Source: Prescottella soli
GTDB lineage: Bacteria > Actinomycetota > Actinomycetes > Mycobacteriales > Mycobacteriaceae
Assembly (NCBI RefSeq): GCF_040024445.1
Contig: NZ_CP157276.1
Span: 5,084,001 to 5,148,000 of the forward strand
Length of the DNA stretch: 64,000 nucleotides
Direction of reading: 5' to 3'
A program made the translations under genes and the position numbers. Shown in pieces: positions 19,044 through 28,060 of this stretch (its first letter is position 1; each line of letters opens with the position of its first letter). The notes beneath the pieces are model-generated. The model did no database searches, was not told the origin of the DNA, and saw nothing but the letters and a program-made list of their open reading frames with translations.

Positions 19044-19589
19044 GTGAGTCTTGCGGCCGGGACCGGGCTACGGGCGGGGGAGCTGTGCGGACTGCGAATC
19101 TCCTCGGTCGACTTCCTTCGCCGCGAGATCCATGTGACCGAGCAATCGGCCGGCGGATCCGAGTTCGCGATTGCGAAGCTGAAGACTCCGCAATCGCGGC
19201 GGACGACCCCCGTCGGCGATTCGGTGATCGGGTTGCTCGCCGAGGAGCTCGATGAGAATCCGTCCGAGGACCGATCCCCGCCGATCTTCCGGACGGCGCG
19301 CGGGCGGATGCGGTCGCCGACGACCGTGGCGAACCGCTTCGTGATCGTCCGACGAGACTGTGGCCTGCCGGGCGGGAAGAGCTTCCACGACCTCCGTCAC
19401 TTCTTCGCCTCGACGTTGATCTTCGCGGGCGCGTCGGTCCCGATGGTGGCCCAGTACGTTGGTCACAAGTCGCCGGCCGTGACCCTGGATGTGTACGCAC
19501 CCCGGTGTCCAGGGGATGATGGGAGGGCGCGGGAGGCAGTGGATGCCGGTCCGGGCCGATGTCAGTGCGCGAGTGAGACGAGGGAATAG
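19044..19589 (+). pseudogene. 5'-truncated tyrosine recombinase (integrase) catalytic domain (copy 2)
   Basis: 181 codons from a GTG preceded by GGGGGA, covering only the catalytic half. All five catalytic elements can be seen: Arg in GTGLRAGELCGLR, Lys in KLKTPQSRR, HDLRH, His in YVGHKS and Tyr in TLDVYAP. The N-terminal arm- and core-binding domains are missing, because the upstream sequence belongs to the membrane microprotein. The end after Tyr is an unrelated Arg/Gly-rich run to the stop. It stops 3 bases before lepA. It is most likely a fossil of an element that was integrated next to lepA. Confidence 0.75.
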
Positions 19590-19592
19590 GGC

Positions 19593-21455
<1,863 letters not shown>

Positions 21456-21465
21456 GAGGGACGCG

Positions 21466-22398
21466 ATGATCGGCACCTGGTTGACCCGTGAGCTCGGGCT
21501 GGAGGTGCCGATCTTCGGCGCCCCGATGGGCGGCCGCGCCGGCGGTCAGCTGGCGGGCGAGGTCACGCGTGCCGGCGGCCTGGGTCTGCTCGGTGCCGCG
21601 CGCTACGCGACCCCCGACTGGATCGCGGCCGAATCCGCGATCGCCCGCGAGATCGGCGGCGGGCTGCTCGGCATCGGGTTGATGACGTGGTCCCTGGACG
21701 CCGACGACTCGCTTCTCGACGCGGCGCTCGCCGAGAAGCCGCGGGTGGTGTCGTTGTCGTTCGGCGACCCGGCTCCGTACGTCGAGCGGGTTCACGCGGC
21801 CGGGGCGCTGGCCGTCTCGCAGGTGAACACGCTCGAGGACCTGCGGGTCGTCGAACGGGCCGGGGTCGACTTCGTGATCGCGCAGGGCGGTGAGGCCGGC
21901 GGTCACACCGGGCGGATCGGTACGTTGCCGTTGCTGCAGGAAGTGCTCGACGCGACGCGTCTTCCGGTGCTCGCGGCCGGTGGGATCGGAACGGGCCGTG
22001 GGCTGGCCGCGGTGATCGCGGCCGGCGCCGAGGGCGCGATGATCGGCACGGTGCTGCTCGCCAGTCCCGAGACGATCGGCCCCGGGTACGCGCGCGCGAA
22101 GCTGATCGAGGCGGGCAGCGCCGACACCGTCTACACGTCGGTGTTCGACCAGGCCCGCGACCAGCCGTGGCCGGCCCGCTGGGGCGGTCGCGCCCTCGCC
22201 AACGACTACACCGCGAGGTGGCACGGGCAGGGGGCTGACAACGAAACCCTCTCGGCCGCATACGATCCCGCGGATCCTAATCAGGGTGTCGTCTACGCCG
22301 GTGAGGTGGCGGGTCTCGTCACGTCGGAGCGGCCGGCCTGTGACGTGGTGCGGTCGATCGCGGCCGACGCGGAGCGGTTGCTCCGGCGGACCTACTGA
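21466..22398 (+). CDS. NAD(P)H-dependent flavin oxidoreductase / nitronate monooxygenase family
   Basis: 310 aa, ten bases after lepA with GGAGGG. TIM-barrel FMN enzyme of the 2-nitropropane dioxygenase family: N-terminal VPIFGAPMGGRAGGQLAGEV, the phosphate-binding VIAQGGEAGGHTG (about residue 145, including the catalytic His), then LAAGGIGTGRGLAAVIAAGA and MIGTVLLASPE. Family members oxidise alkyl nitronates or, in some branches, reduce quinones or enoyl substrates. The exact substrate is unknown. It is co-transcribed with lepA by position and converges on the VOC gene. Confidence 0.87.
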   Translation: MIGTWLTRELGLEVPIFGAPMGGRAGGQLAGEVTRAGGLGLLGAARYATPDWIAAESAIAREIGGGLLGIGLMTWSLDADDSLLDAALAEKPRVVSLSFGDPAPYVERVHAAGALAVSQVNTLEDLRVVERAGVDFVIAQGGEAGGHTGRIGTLPLLQEVLDATRLPVLAAGGIGTGRGLAAVIAAGAEGAMIGTVLLASPETIGPGYARAKLIEAGSADTVYTSVFDQARDQPWPARWGGRALANDYTARWHGQGADNETLSAAYDPADPNQGVVYAGEVAGLVTSERPACDVVRSIAADAERLLRRTY

Positions 22399-22406
22399 CG
22401 ACCGAA

Positions 22407-22784
22407 CTACCCGGGGCGGTGGCACACCGCTTCGACGTTGTTCCCGTCGGGATCACGCACGAACGCGCCGTAGTAGCCGGGGTGGTACTCCGGCCATTCG
22501 CGCGGTTGGTGCAGGACCTCGGCGCCCATCTCGACTGCGGCCGCGAAGAAGGCGTCGACCGCGGCGCGGCTGTCCGCGGCGAACGCGACGTGGTTCTCGC
22601 GGAAGCCCGCGTCGGCGGGCGCCAGCGGGCTGATCCAGAAGTCCGCGTGCGGTGGCACGCCGTAACCGATGACGCCGGGGGCGGGTTCGATGACCCGCTT
22701 TCCGCCGAGAGGTGCGAGCACCGCGTCGTAGAACGCCGCACCGGCCTCGATGTCGGTGCATTGAATTCCCAGATGATCCAACAT
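22407..22784 (-). CDS. Glyoxalase/VOC-superfamily protein
   Basis: 125 aa, one vicinal-oxygen-chelate module: MLDHLGIQCTDIEAGAAFYDAVLAPLG at the start, GENHVAF-like RENHVAFAADSRAAVDAF, and the closing YYGAFVRDPDGNNVEAVCH with the metal-ligand Glu. His4, a second His and the C-terminal Glu are the likely metal ligands. This size class contains glyoxalase-like and antibiotic-binding proteins that act in the cytosol. Substrate unknown. It is divergent in context from nothing nearby and ends 8 bases from the converging flavin oxidoreductase. Confidence 0.85.
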   Translation of the reverse strand: MLDHLGIQCTDIEAGAAFYDAVLAPLGGKRVIEPAPGVIGYGVPPHADFWISPLAPADAGFRENHVAFAADSRAAVDAFFAAAVEMGAEVLHQPREWPEYHPGYYGAFVRDPDGNNVEAVCHRPG

Positions 22785-22831
22785 GCGCAGATCGTGACAC
22801 AGGTCACCGACAGGCGTCGTGGTTCCCGAGG

Positions 22832-24802
22832 TCAGGACGGGCCGTGCGCGGGCTGGAACGTGCCGGTGTGGCCGGACTCCTCGGCGCGGATGACGTGCAC
22901 GACGGCGTTGATGAGCGCCAGGTGGGTGAACGCCTGCGGGAAGTTACCCAGGTGCCGGCCCGTCTTGGGGTCGATCTCCTCGCCGTAGAGCTTGAGGGGG
23001 CTCGCGAACGAGAGGAGCCGCTCGCACAGGTTTCTGGCCCGTTTCACCTCGCCGATCTCGACGAGCGCCGACACCAGCCAGAACGAGCAGATCGTGAACG
23101 TGCCCTCCTTGCCGGACAGGCCGTCGTCGGTGGACTCGACGCGGTAGCGGAGCACGAGTCCGTCCTCCGTGAGCTCGTCGGCGATCGCCAGGACGGTCGC
23201 CCGGATCCGGGGGTCGTCGGCGGGCAGGAACCGCAGCAGCGGTGCCAGCAGCAGCGACGCGTCCAGGGACGGGTGTCCGTAGCGCTGCGTGAACACCCCG
23301 CGCTCGTCGACGCCGTGCTCGAGGATGTCGGCCTTGACGTCGTCGGCGATCTCGCCCCACTGCGCCGCGTAGGCCTTCTCGCCGTGCAGCAGGGCGAGCT
23401 TGACACCGCGGTCGAGCGCCACCCAGCACATGATCTTCGACGACGTGAAGTGCTGCGGTTCGCCGCGCACCTCCCAGATCCCGCGGTCGGGCTCGCGCCA
23501 GTGCTCGACGACCTCCTCGATCTGCCGTTGGAGCAGCGGCCACAACGTCTCGGGGACCTGGTCGCGGGACCGGACGTGCAGGTACACCGAGTCGAGCAGG
23601 GTGCCCCAGATGTCGTGCTGGTTCTGGTTGTAGGCGCCGTTGCCGATCCGCACGGGCAGGGCCCCGTCGTAGCCCTTCAGGTGGCTGAGTTCCTCTTCGA
23701 CGAGGGTGTGCTCGCCGCCGACGCCGTACATCACCTGCAGTGGGGCCGGATCGCCGTTGTCCGATTGGGCGGAGTCGAAGATGAACGAGAAGAAGTCGTT
23801 CGCCTCACGATCGAGCCCGAGGGTGTAGAGGCCCCAGAGCGCGAAGGTCGAGTCCCGCACCCACGCGTACCGATAGTCCCAGTTGCGTTCCCCGCCGGGG
23901 GTTTCCGGCAGCGACGTGGTGGGTGCGGCGAGCAGGGCGCCGGTCGGTGCGTAGGTCAGACCCTTGAGGGTCAGTGCGCTGCTCTGCAGGTGGCTCCGCC
24001 ACGGATGGTCGGGGAAACGCCCGATCGTCACCCATTGCCGCCAGCACTCGGTGGTCTGCCACATCTTGTCGGCGGCTTCGGCGAATGTCTGCGGGGCCTG
24101 CAGTTCCGACCACGACAGCGCGACGAACGCGTTGTCGCCCTCCACCATGCGAGTGCGTGCCCGAGCCTCACGGCCTTCGAGCCCCAGACGCAGGTTCGAC
24201 GTCAATCGGAGCGTCGGATGCTCGCCGTCGCCCTCGGAGAGGCTCGTCGCGCTGGCCTCCTCGTAGACCTTGCCTGTGTACTCCCAGTGAGCCGGGGCGC
24301 GGTGGTAGTCGAACGCCGGCTCGCAACTCATCTCCAACTCGACGGTGCCGCTCACGCACTTGACGGTCCGCAACAGGATGTGTTCGGCGTCCCAGTCCGA
24401 CGGTGTGCGGCGGCGCCTTCGGGAGCGCTGTTCGTTCGCGTGCCACGGGCCCATCACGAGTGCGTCGCGCACGATCAACCACCCGGTCTGGGTCTGCCAC
24501 GTGGTCTCGAGGATCAGCCCACCCGGCAGGTAGCGACGCGCGGACGGCACGTTCTGGCCGTACGGTCCGATCCGGAAGTGTCCGGCGCTCCGGTCGAGTA
24601 TCGCGCCGAACACACTGGGGGAGTCGGGGCGCGGGACGCACATCCACTCGACGGCGCCATTGCGTGCGACCAGACAGTTCGTCTCGCAATCCGAGAGGAA
24701 TGCATAGTCGTCGATCGGCGGGTAGACGCTGCGACGCTTCGGTGCCACCTCGTCGGAATCTCCCGCCGGAGTCGCGACGGGCTGCTCGGTCGTGGTCGTC
24801 AT
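22832..24802 (-). CDS. GH15 trehalase
   Basis: 656 aa from the ATG at 24802; an open frame continues upstream to 25108 but overlaps the divergent small membrane genes and lacks homology. Glycoside hydrolase family 15: N-terminal super-beta-sandwich (about 1-260, beginning PPIDDYAFLSDCETNCLVARNG) and an (alpha/alpha)6 barrel with WDYRYAWVRDSTFALWGLY, the general-acid Glu region, and GTFTICSFWLVSALVEIG. The same gene lies beside lepA and subI in mycobacteria, where the enzyme is a phosphate-dependent trehalase that recycles trehalose, linked to mycolate transport. Glucoamylase is the alternative. Confidence 0.87.
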   Translation of the reverse strand: MTTTTEQPVATPAGDSDEVAPKRRSVYPPIDDYAFLSDCETNCLVARNGAVEWMCVPRPDSPSVFGAILDRSAGHFRIGPYGQNVPSARRYLPGGLILETTWQTQTGWLIVRDALVMGPWHANEQRSRRRRRTPSDWDAEHILLRTVKCVSGTVELEMSCEPAFDYHRAPAHWEYTGKVYEEASATSLSEGDGEHPTLRLTSNLRLGLEGREARARTRMVEGDNAFVALSWSELQAPQTFAEAADKMWQTTECWRQWVTIGRFPDHPWRSHLQSSALTLKGLTYAPTGALLAAPTTSLPETPGGERNWDYRYAWVRDSTFALWGLYTLGLDREANDFFSFIFDSAQSDNGDPAPLQVMYGVGGEHTLVEEELSHLKGYDGALPVRIGNGAYNQNQHDIWGTLLDSVYLHVRSRDQVPETLWPLLQRQIEEVVEHWREPDRGIWEVRGEPQHFTSSKIMCWVALDRGVKLALLHGEKAYAAQWGEIADDVKADILEHGVDERGVFTQRYGHPSLDASLLLAPLLRFLPADDPRIRATVLAIADELTEDGLVLRYRVESTDDGLSGKEGTFTICSFWLVSALVEIGEVKRARNLCERLLSFASPLKLYGEEIDPKTGRHLGNFPQAFTHLALINAVVHVIRAEESGHTGTFQPAHGPS

Positions 24803-24904
24803 CACCTCATCATCGACCCGAGCGTTGCTCACCGTCCACAGTTCGCGAACCTGTGACGGTCCGCCCTGTTCGGCGGCGGTCGTGCCAGCGGCTAGGGTGG
24901 TCGG

Positions 24905-25129
24905 GTGGATCAACTGGCGAGCTGGTGGGACGGCACCGAACTGTGGGTGGCCGGCCTGCCGTTCATCCCGCAGGTCGTCCTGGTGCTCGCCGTGATGATC
25001 CCGTGCTGTTTCGGTATCGCCTGGTTGCTCGACCGCGCCCTGTCCACAGTGTTCGCGCTGCTGGGGCGTGCCGAGGTCGTCGATTCCGGCGGGCAGACGG
25101 ACGGGCAAACGAAGGTGGAGGGTTCCTAG
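24905..25129 (+). CDS. Small conserved membrane protein
   Basis: 74 aa from a GTG at 24905. One strongly hydrophobic helix (about residues 24-44, VVLVLAVMIPCCFGIAWLL) preceded by an aromatic amphipathic segment (SWWDGTELWVAGLPF) and followed by a polar tail rich in Gly/Gln. It is divergent from trehalase and directly upstream of a 25-codon membrane microprotein, with ATG overlapping just after its stop. A short membrane ORF at the equivalent trehalase-subI position exists in mycobacteria, from memory. Function unknown. Confidence 0.6.
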   Translation: MDQLASWWDGTELWVAGLPFIPQVVLVLAVMIPCCFGIAWLLDRALSTVFALLGRAEVVDSGGQTDGQTKVEGS

Positions 25130-25207
25130 ATGCCACGCTCACGCGTGACCATGGCGCTGATTGCGCTGATCGTCCTGGTCATCATCGCCTGGTATTTCAC
25201 CCGCTGA
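25130..25207 (+). CDS. 25-residue single-helix membrane microprotein
   Basis: An ORF of 25 codons starting ATG one base after the preceding TAG, with GGAGG (25117-25121) eight bases upstream inside the previous gene. Product: basic start MPRSRVT, one uninterrupted membrane helix (MALIALIVLVIIAWYF) and end TR. The positive residues at the N-terminus predict an N-in orientation. Translational coupling with the 74-aa protein suggests a small two-subunit membrane unit. No homologue is known to me; its size is below usual gene-calling cut-offs. Confidence 0.6.
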   Translation: MPRSRVTMALIALIVLVIIAWYFTR

Positions 25208-25249
25208 CCCGCGCGGATCGGACTTCCCGATAATCTTCCGATCCTCTGC

Positions 25250-25262
25250 TAACATCTGCCGC
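25250..25262 (+). promoter_or_regulatory. -10 box of leaderless cysteine leader 1
   Basis: TAACAT at 25250-25255 with seven bases (CTGCCGC) before the leader GTG at 25263. The identical seven-base spacer is found in leader 2, where the box is TAAAGT (26710-26715). This places the RNA 5' end at the leader start codon. Confidence 0.65.
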
Positions 25263-25352
25263 GTGTCTCCAGTCACCGCACCCCGGATCCGCCATGAATT
25301 GGCGTTGATCGCTGTCGGTGGTCTGGCAGTTGCCGATATTCACTGTTGCTGA
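25263..25352 (+). CDS. Cysteine leader peptide 1 (upstream of subI1)
   Basis: 29 codons, GTG start, ending ADIHCC-stop with codons TGT TGC TGA. No ribosome site; the -10 box is seven bases upstream, so it should be translated as a leaderless mRNA. Residues RHELALIAVG in the middle are encoded by a 31-base run identical to leader 2. In mycobacteria, leaderless cysteine-rich leader ORFs act as cysteine-responsive attenuators: slow decoding of the Cys codons changes the downstream fold and opens translation of the structural genes. This leader sits 217 bases before the subI1 start. Confidence 0.85.
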   Translation: MSPVTAPRIRHELALIAVGGLAVADIHCC

Positions 25353-25569
25353 ATCGCATCTCGGCGTTCGTTCTCTCCTGAGTCCCGGTATCCGATTACC
25401 GTCGTCTCGTCGACCCATGTCGACAGCGGGCGTGCTCTGCGCACGTTGCCTTCGAACGCCGCTTCACCCCTCGGTGCTCCCCTCGAGTTCCGAATGCTGA
25501 GCCCGGCATCTGCCGGGTCGATTCCGTATGTGATCTGCACTTGCCAGACCTGTAGGAAGGTAATCCGAC
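25353..25569 (+). promoter_or_regulatory. Attenuator region of subI1
   Basis: Untranslated part between leader 1 and subI1. It holds a CCCGGCA/TGCCGGG hairpin at 25502-25517, conserved in position in the second copy as ACCCG/CGGGT (26959-26975) with changed loop and compensating bases. A CCTTC at 25449-25453 is complementary to GAAGG in the subI1 ribosome site AGGAAGG (25554-25560). Both copies also keep TGCACTTGCCAG just before the ribosome site. The mechanism is inferred. Confidence 0.5.
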
Positions 25570-26601
25570 ATGAAGCATCGTTCCCGTTTGTTCCTCACCA
25601 CCCTCGCCACGATCGGCGCAGTCGCGCTGACCGCGTGCAGCGGAGGCTCGAGTGACGTCGCGGGGGGTAGCGGCACCAGCGCCGACGGCAGCGGCGGCAC
25701 CATCAACCTCTTCGCCTACGCGGTCCCGAAGCCGGGGTTCGACAAGGTGACTGCGGCGTTCGCCCAGACCGACGAAGGCAAGGGCGTCACCTTCAAACCG
25801 TCGTACGGTGCGTCGGGTGACCAGTCGCGCAAGGTCAAGGACGGCGCGCAGGCCGACTTCGTGAATTTCTCCGTCGAGCCCGACATCACCCGACTGGTCG
25901 ACGCCGGACTCGTCGACAAGGACTGGAACAGCGGCGCCTACAACGGGATTCCGTTCGGCTCGGTCGTGACGATCGTCGTCCGCAAGGGCAACCCGAAGAA
26001 CATCAAGGACTGGGACGACCTGCTCCAGCCCGGCATCGAGGTCGTCACGCCGAACCCGTTCAGCTCCGGCTCGGCCAAGTGGAACCTGCTGGCGCCGTAT
26101 GCCGCCAAGAGCGAGGGCGGCAAGAATCCGCAGGCCGGCCTGGACTACCTGGGCAAGTTGGTCGGTGAACACGTCAAGGTGCAGCCCAAGTCGGGTCGGG
26201 AGGCGACCGAGACGTTCCTGCAGGGCACCGGCGACGTGCTCTTGAGCTACGAGAACGAGGCGCTGTTCACCGAGCGCAACGGCGATCCCGTCGAGCACGT
26301 CACCCCGCCGGTCACCTTCAAGATCGAGAACCCGGCCGCGGTCATCTCGAACAGCCGGAACATCGCCCAGGCCACCGCCTTCCGCGACTACCTGTACACC
26401 ACCGATGCGCAGCGTCTGTGGGCCGAGGCCGGCTTCCGGCCGGTCGACCCGGAGGTCGCCAAGGAGTTCGCCGCGGACTTCCCGCAGCCGCAGAAGTTGT
26501 GGACCATCGCCGACCTCGGCGGCTGGAAGACCGTCGACGCCGACTTGTTCAAGCAGGGCAGCGGCAGCATCGCCGTCATCTACGACAACGCGACCAAGTA
26601 G
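25570..26601 (+). CDS. subI: Sulfate-binding lipoprotein, copy 1
   Basis: 343 aa. Lipoprotein signal MKHRSRLFLTTLATIG then LTAC with the acylated Cys at residue 23, so it is anchored outside the membrane. The body is a periplasmic-binding-protein class II sulfate/thiosulfate receptor: NLFAYAVPKPGFDKV, GASGDQSRKVKDGAQADF, WNSGAYNGIPFGSVV, and the PNPFSSGSAKWNLLAPYAAK sulfate-binding loop. It delivers sulfate to CysT/CysW/CysA. It is followed at once by its own terminator, so it is made separately from the transporter. It is nearly identical to copy 2 over most of the mature domain and differs mainly in the Gly/Ser linker after Cys23. Confidence 0.95.
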   Translation: MKHRSRLFLTTLATIGAVALTACSGGSSDVAGGSGTSADGSGGTINLFAYAVPKPGFDKVTAAFAQTDEGKGVTFKPSYGASGDQSRKVKDGAQADFVNFSVEPDITRLVDAGLVDKDWNSGAYNGIPFGSVVTIVVRKGNPKNIKDWDDLLQPGIEVVTPNPFSSGSAKWNLLAPYAAKSEGGKNPQAGLDYLGKLVGEHVKVQPKSGREATETFLQGTGDVLLSYENEALFTERNGDPVEHVTPPVTFKIENPAAVISNSRNIAQATAFRDYLYTTDAQRLWAEAGFRPVDPEVAKEFAADFPQPQKLWTIADLGGWKTVDADLFKQGSGSIAVIYDNATK

Positions 26602-26612
26602 CCCGACGCCCA

Positions 26613-26650
26613 CGGCGATCCGCAAGGCGGCGATGCCTTGCGGATCGCCG
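26613..26650 (+). terminator. Terminator between subI1 and the second sulfate unit
   Basis: A perfect 16-bp stem, CGGCGATCCGCAAGGC at 26613-26628 and its complement at 26635-26650, with a 6-base loop, 11 bases after the subI1 stop. It isolates subI1 from the leader 2 transcription unit. Confidence 0.88.
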
Positions 26651-26722
26651 GTGTAGGGCCGTCGCAGTCGTTCTCGATCTTGCGATTCGGGCGTCGACCG
26701 GGCCTCTGCTAAAGTCTGCCGC

Positions 26723-26812
26723 GTGTCGTTAGTCGCCGCCCACCAGGTCCGCCATGAATTGGCGTTGATCGCTGTCGGCCGACTTGCAGTCGCAGACATT
26801 CACTGTTGTTGA
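26723..26812 (+). CDS. Cysteine leader peptide 2 (upstream of subI2-cysTWA)
   Basis: 29 codons, GTG start, ending ADIHCC-stop with codons TGT TGT TGA. The -10 box TAAAGT (26710-26715) lies seven bases upstream and there is no ribosome site, indicating leaderless translation. It matches leader 1 in length, ending and the RHELALIAVG core, with changes concentrated in the first ten codons. Substitutions elsewhere are conservative or silent, which argues for selection on the peptide. It controls the whole subI2-cysT-cysW-cysA operon by the same cysteine-sensing logic. Confidence 0.85.
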   Translation: MSLVAAHQVRHELALIAVGRLAVADIHCC

Positions 26813-27028
26813 TTCGAATCTCGGCGTTCGCCCTCGCATAGCCGGGGCATCCGACTGTCCCTCGGTTCCGACGGGACGTGTCGGTCGCGGTCGCGCACCG
26901 CGAGCATTCTTCGAACGCCGTATCGCCCCGGAACTCCCCGCGAGTTCCGATACGCGAGACCCGATGTTGCCGGGTTGATTCCGTATGTGATCCTCTGCAC
27001 TTGCCAGCCCGGTAGGAAGGTAATCCGT
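26813..27028 (+). promoter_or_regulatory. Attenuator region of subI2
   Basis: 216 bases between leader 2 and subI2, colinear with the copy 1 region. An ACCCG/CGGGT hairpin (26959-26975) corresponds to the hairpin of copy 1. AGGAAGG at 27014-27020 is the subI2 ribosome site. A readable frame from 26975 runs into subI2 and contains two Cys codons (CTC), but it lacks a ribosome site. Confidence 0.5.
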
Positions 27029-28060
27029 ATGAAGCACCGCTCTCGATTGTTTCTGACCGCACTCGCCACGATCGGCGCAGTGGCGCTGACCGCGTGCAGC
27101 GGCGGCTCGAGCGATGTCGTGGGCGGCACCGACGCGGGTGCGGGTGGCGGAGCCGGCGCCGTCAACATGTTCGCGTTCGGTGTTCCCAAGCCCGGCTACG
27201 ACAAGGTGACCGCGGGGTTCGCCCGGACCGACGAAGGCAAGGGCGTCACCTTCAACCCGTCGTACGGTGCGTCGGGTGACCAGTCGCGCAAGGTCAAGGA
27301 CGGCGCGCAGGCCGACTTCGTCAGCTTCTCGGTCGAGCCCGAGATCACCCGGCTGGTCGACGCGGGTCTAGTGGACGAGGCGTGGAACAGCGGCGCCTAC
27401 AACGGGATTCCGTTCGGCTCGGTGGTGACGCTCGTGGTCCGGAAGGACAACCCGAAGAACATCGCGGACTGGGACGACCTGCTTCAGCCCGGCATCGAGG
27501 TCGTCACGCCGAACCCGTTCAGCTCCGGCTCGGCCAAGTGGAATCTGCTGGCGCCGTACGCCGCCAAGAGCGAGGGCGGCAAGAACCCGCAGGCCGGCCT
27601 GGACTATCTGGACAAGTTGGTGGGCGAGCATGTGAAGGTGCAGCCCAAGTCGGGTCGGGAGGCGACCGAGATGTTCCTGCAGGGCACCGGTGACGTGCTG
27701 CTGAGCTACGAGAACGAGGCGCTGTTCACCGAACGCAAGGGTGACCCGGTGGAGCACGTGACGCCGCCGGTGACCTTCAAGATCGAGAATCCGGTCGCGG
27801 TGGTCTCGAACGGCCGGAACGTCGCGCAGGCCAGCGCCTTCCGCGACTACCTGTACACCACCGATGCGCAGCGTCTGTGGGCCGAGGCCGGCTTCCGGCC
27901 GGTCGATCCCGCGGTCGCGGCCGAGTTCGCCGCGGACTTCCCGCAGCCACACAAGCTGTGGACCGTCGCGGACCTCGGCGGCTGGACCGTCGTCGACCAG
28001 GAACTGTTCACACAGGGCAGCGGCCACATCGCCGCGATCTACGACAACGCGACCAAGTAA
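27029..28060 (+). CDS. subI: Sulfate-binding lipoprotein, copy 2
   Basis: 343 aa from the ATG at 27029, preceded by AGGAAGG; an in-frame ATG at 26975 would add residues before the signal peptide and is rejected. Signal sequence and lipobox LTAC (Cys23) as in copy 1; the linker after it is Gly/Ala-rich instead of Ser/Gly-rich. It shares GASGDQSRKVKDGAQADF and PNPFSSGSAKWNLLAPYAAK with copy 1, the sulfate-binding core. The start codons of the two copies are 1459 bases apart, giving a tandem duplication that includes the leader. It overlaps cysT by one base and so supplies the receptor for the transporter. Confidence 0.95.
   Translation: MKHRSRLFLTALATIGAVALTACSGGSSDVVGGTDAGAGGGAGAVNMFAFGVPKPGYDKVTAGFARTDEGKGVTFNPSYGASGDQSRKVKDGAQADFVSFSVEPEITRLVDAGLVDEAWNSGAYNGIPFGSVVTLVVRKDNPKNIADWDDLLQPGIEVVTPNPFSSGSAKWNLLAPYAAKSEGGKNPQAGLDYLDKLVGEHVKVQPKSGREATEMFLQGTGDVLLSYENEALFTERKGDPVEHVTPPVTFKIENPVAVVSNGRNVAQASAFRDYLYTTDAQRLWAEAGFRPVDPAVAAEFAADFPQPHKLWTVADLGGWTVVDQELFTQGSGHIAAIYDNATK

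Noticed and set aside
22832-25108. Trehalase starting at 25108
   Set aside because: The extra 102 residues overlap the divergent membrane genes and lack homology; the start at 24802 is preferred.
26975-27028. In-frame ATG extension of subI2 with two Cys codons
   Set aside because: It would place residues before the signal peptide and has no ribosome site; the ATG at 27029 with AGGAAGG is better. The Cys codons may be chance.
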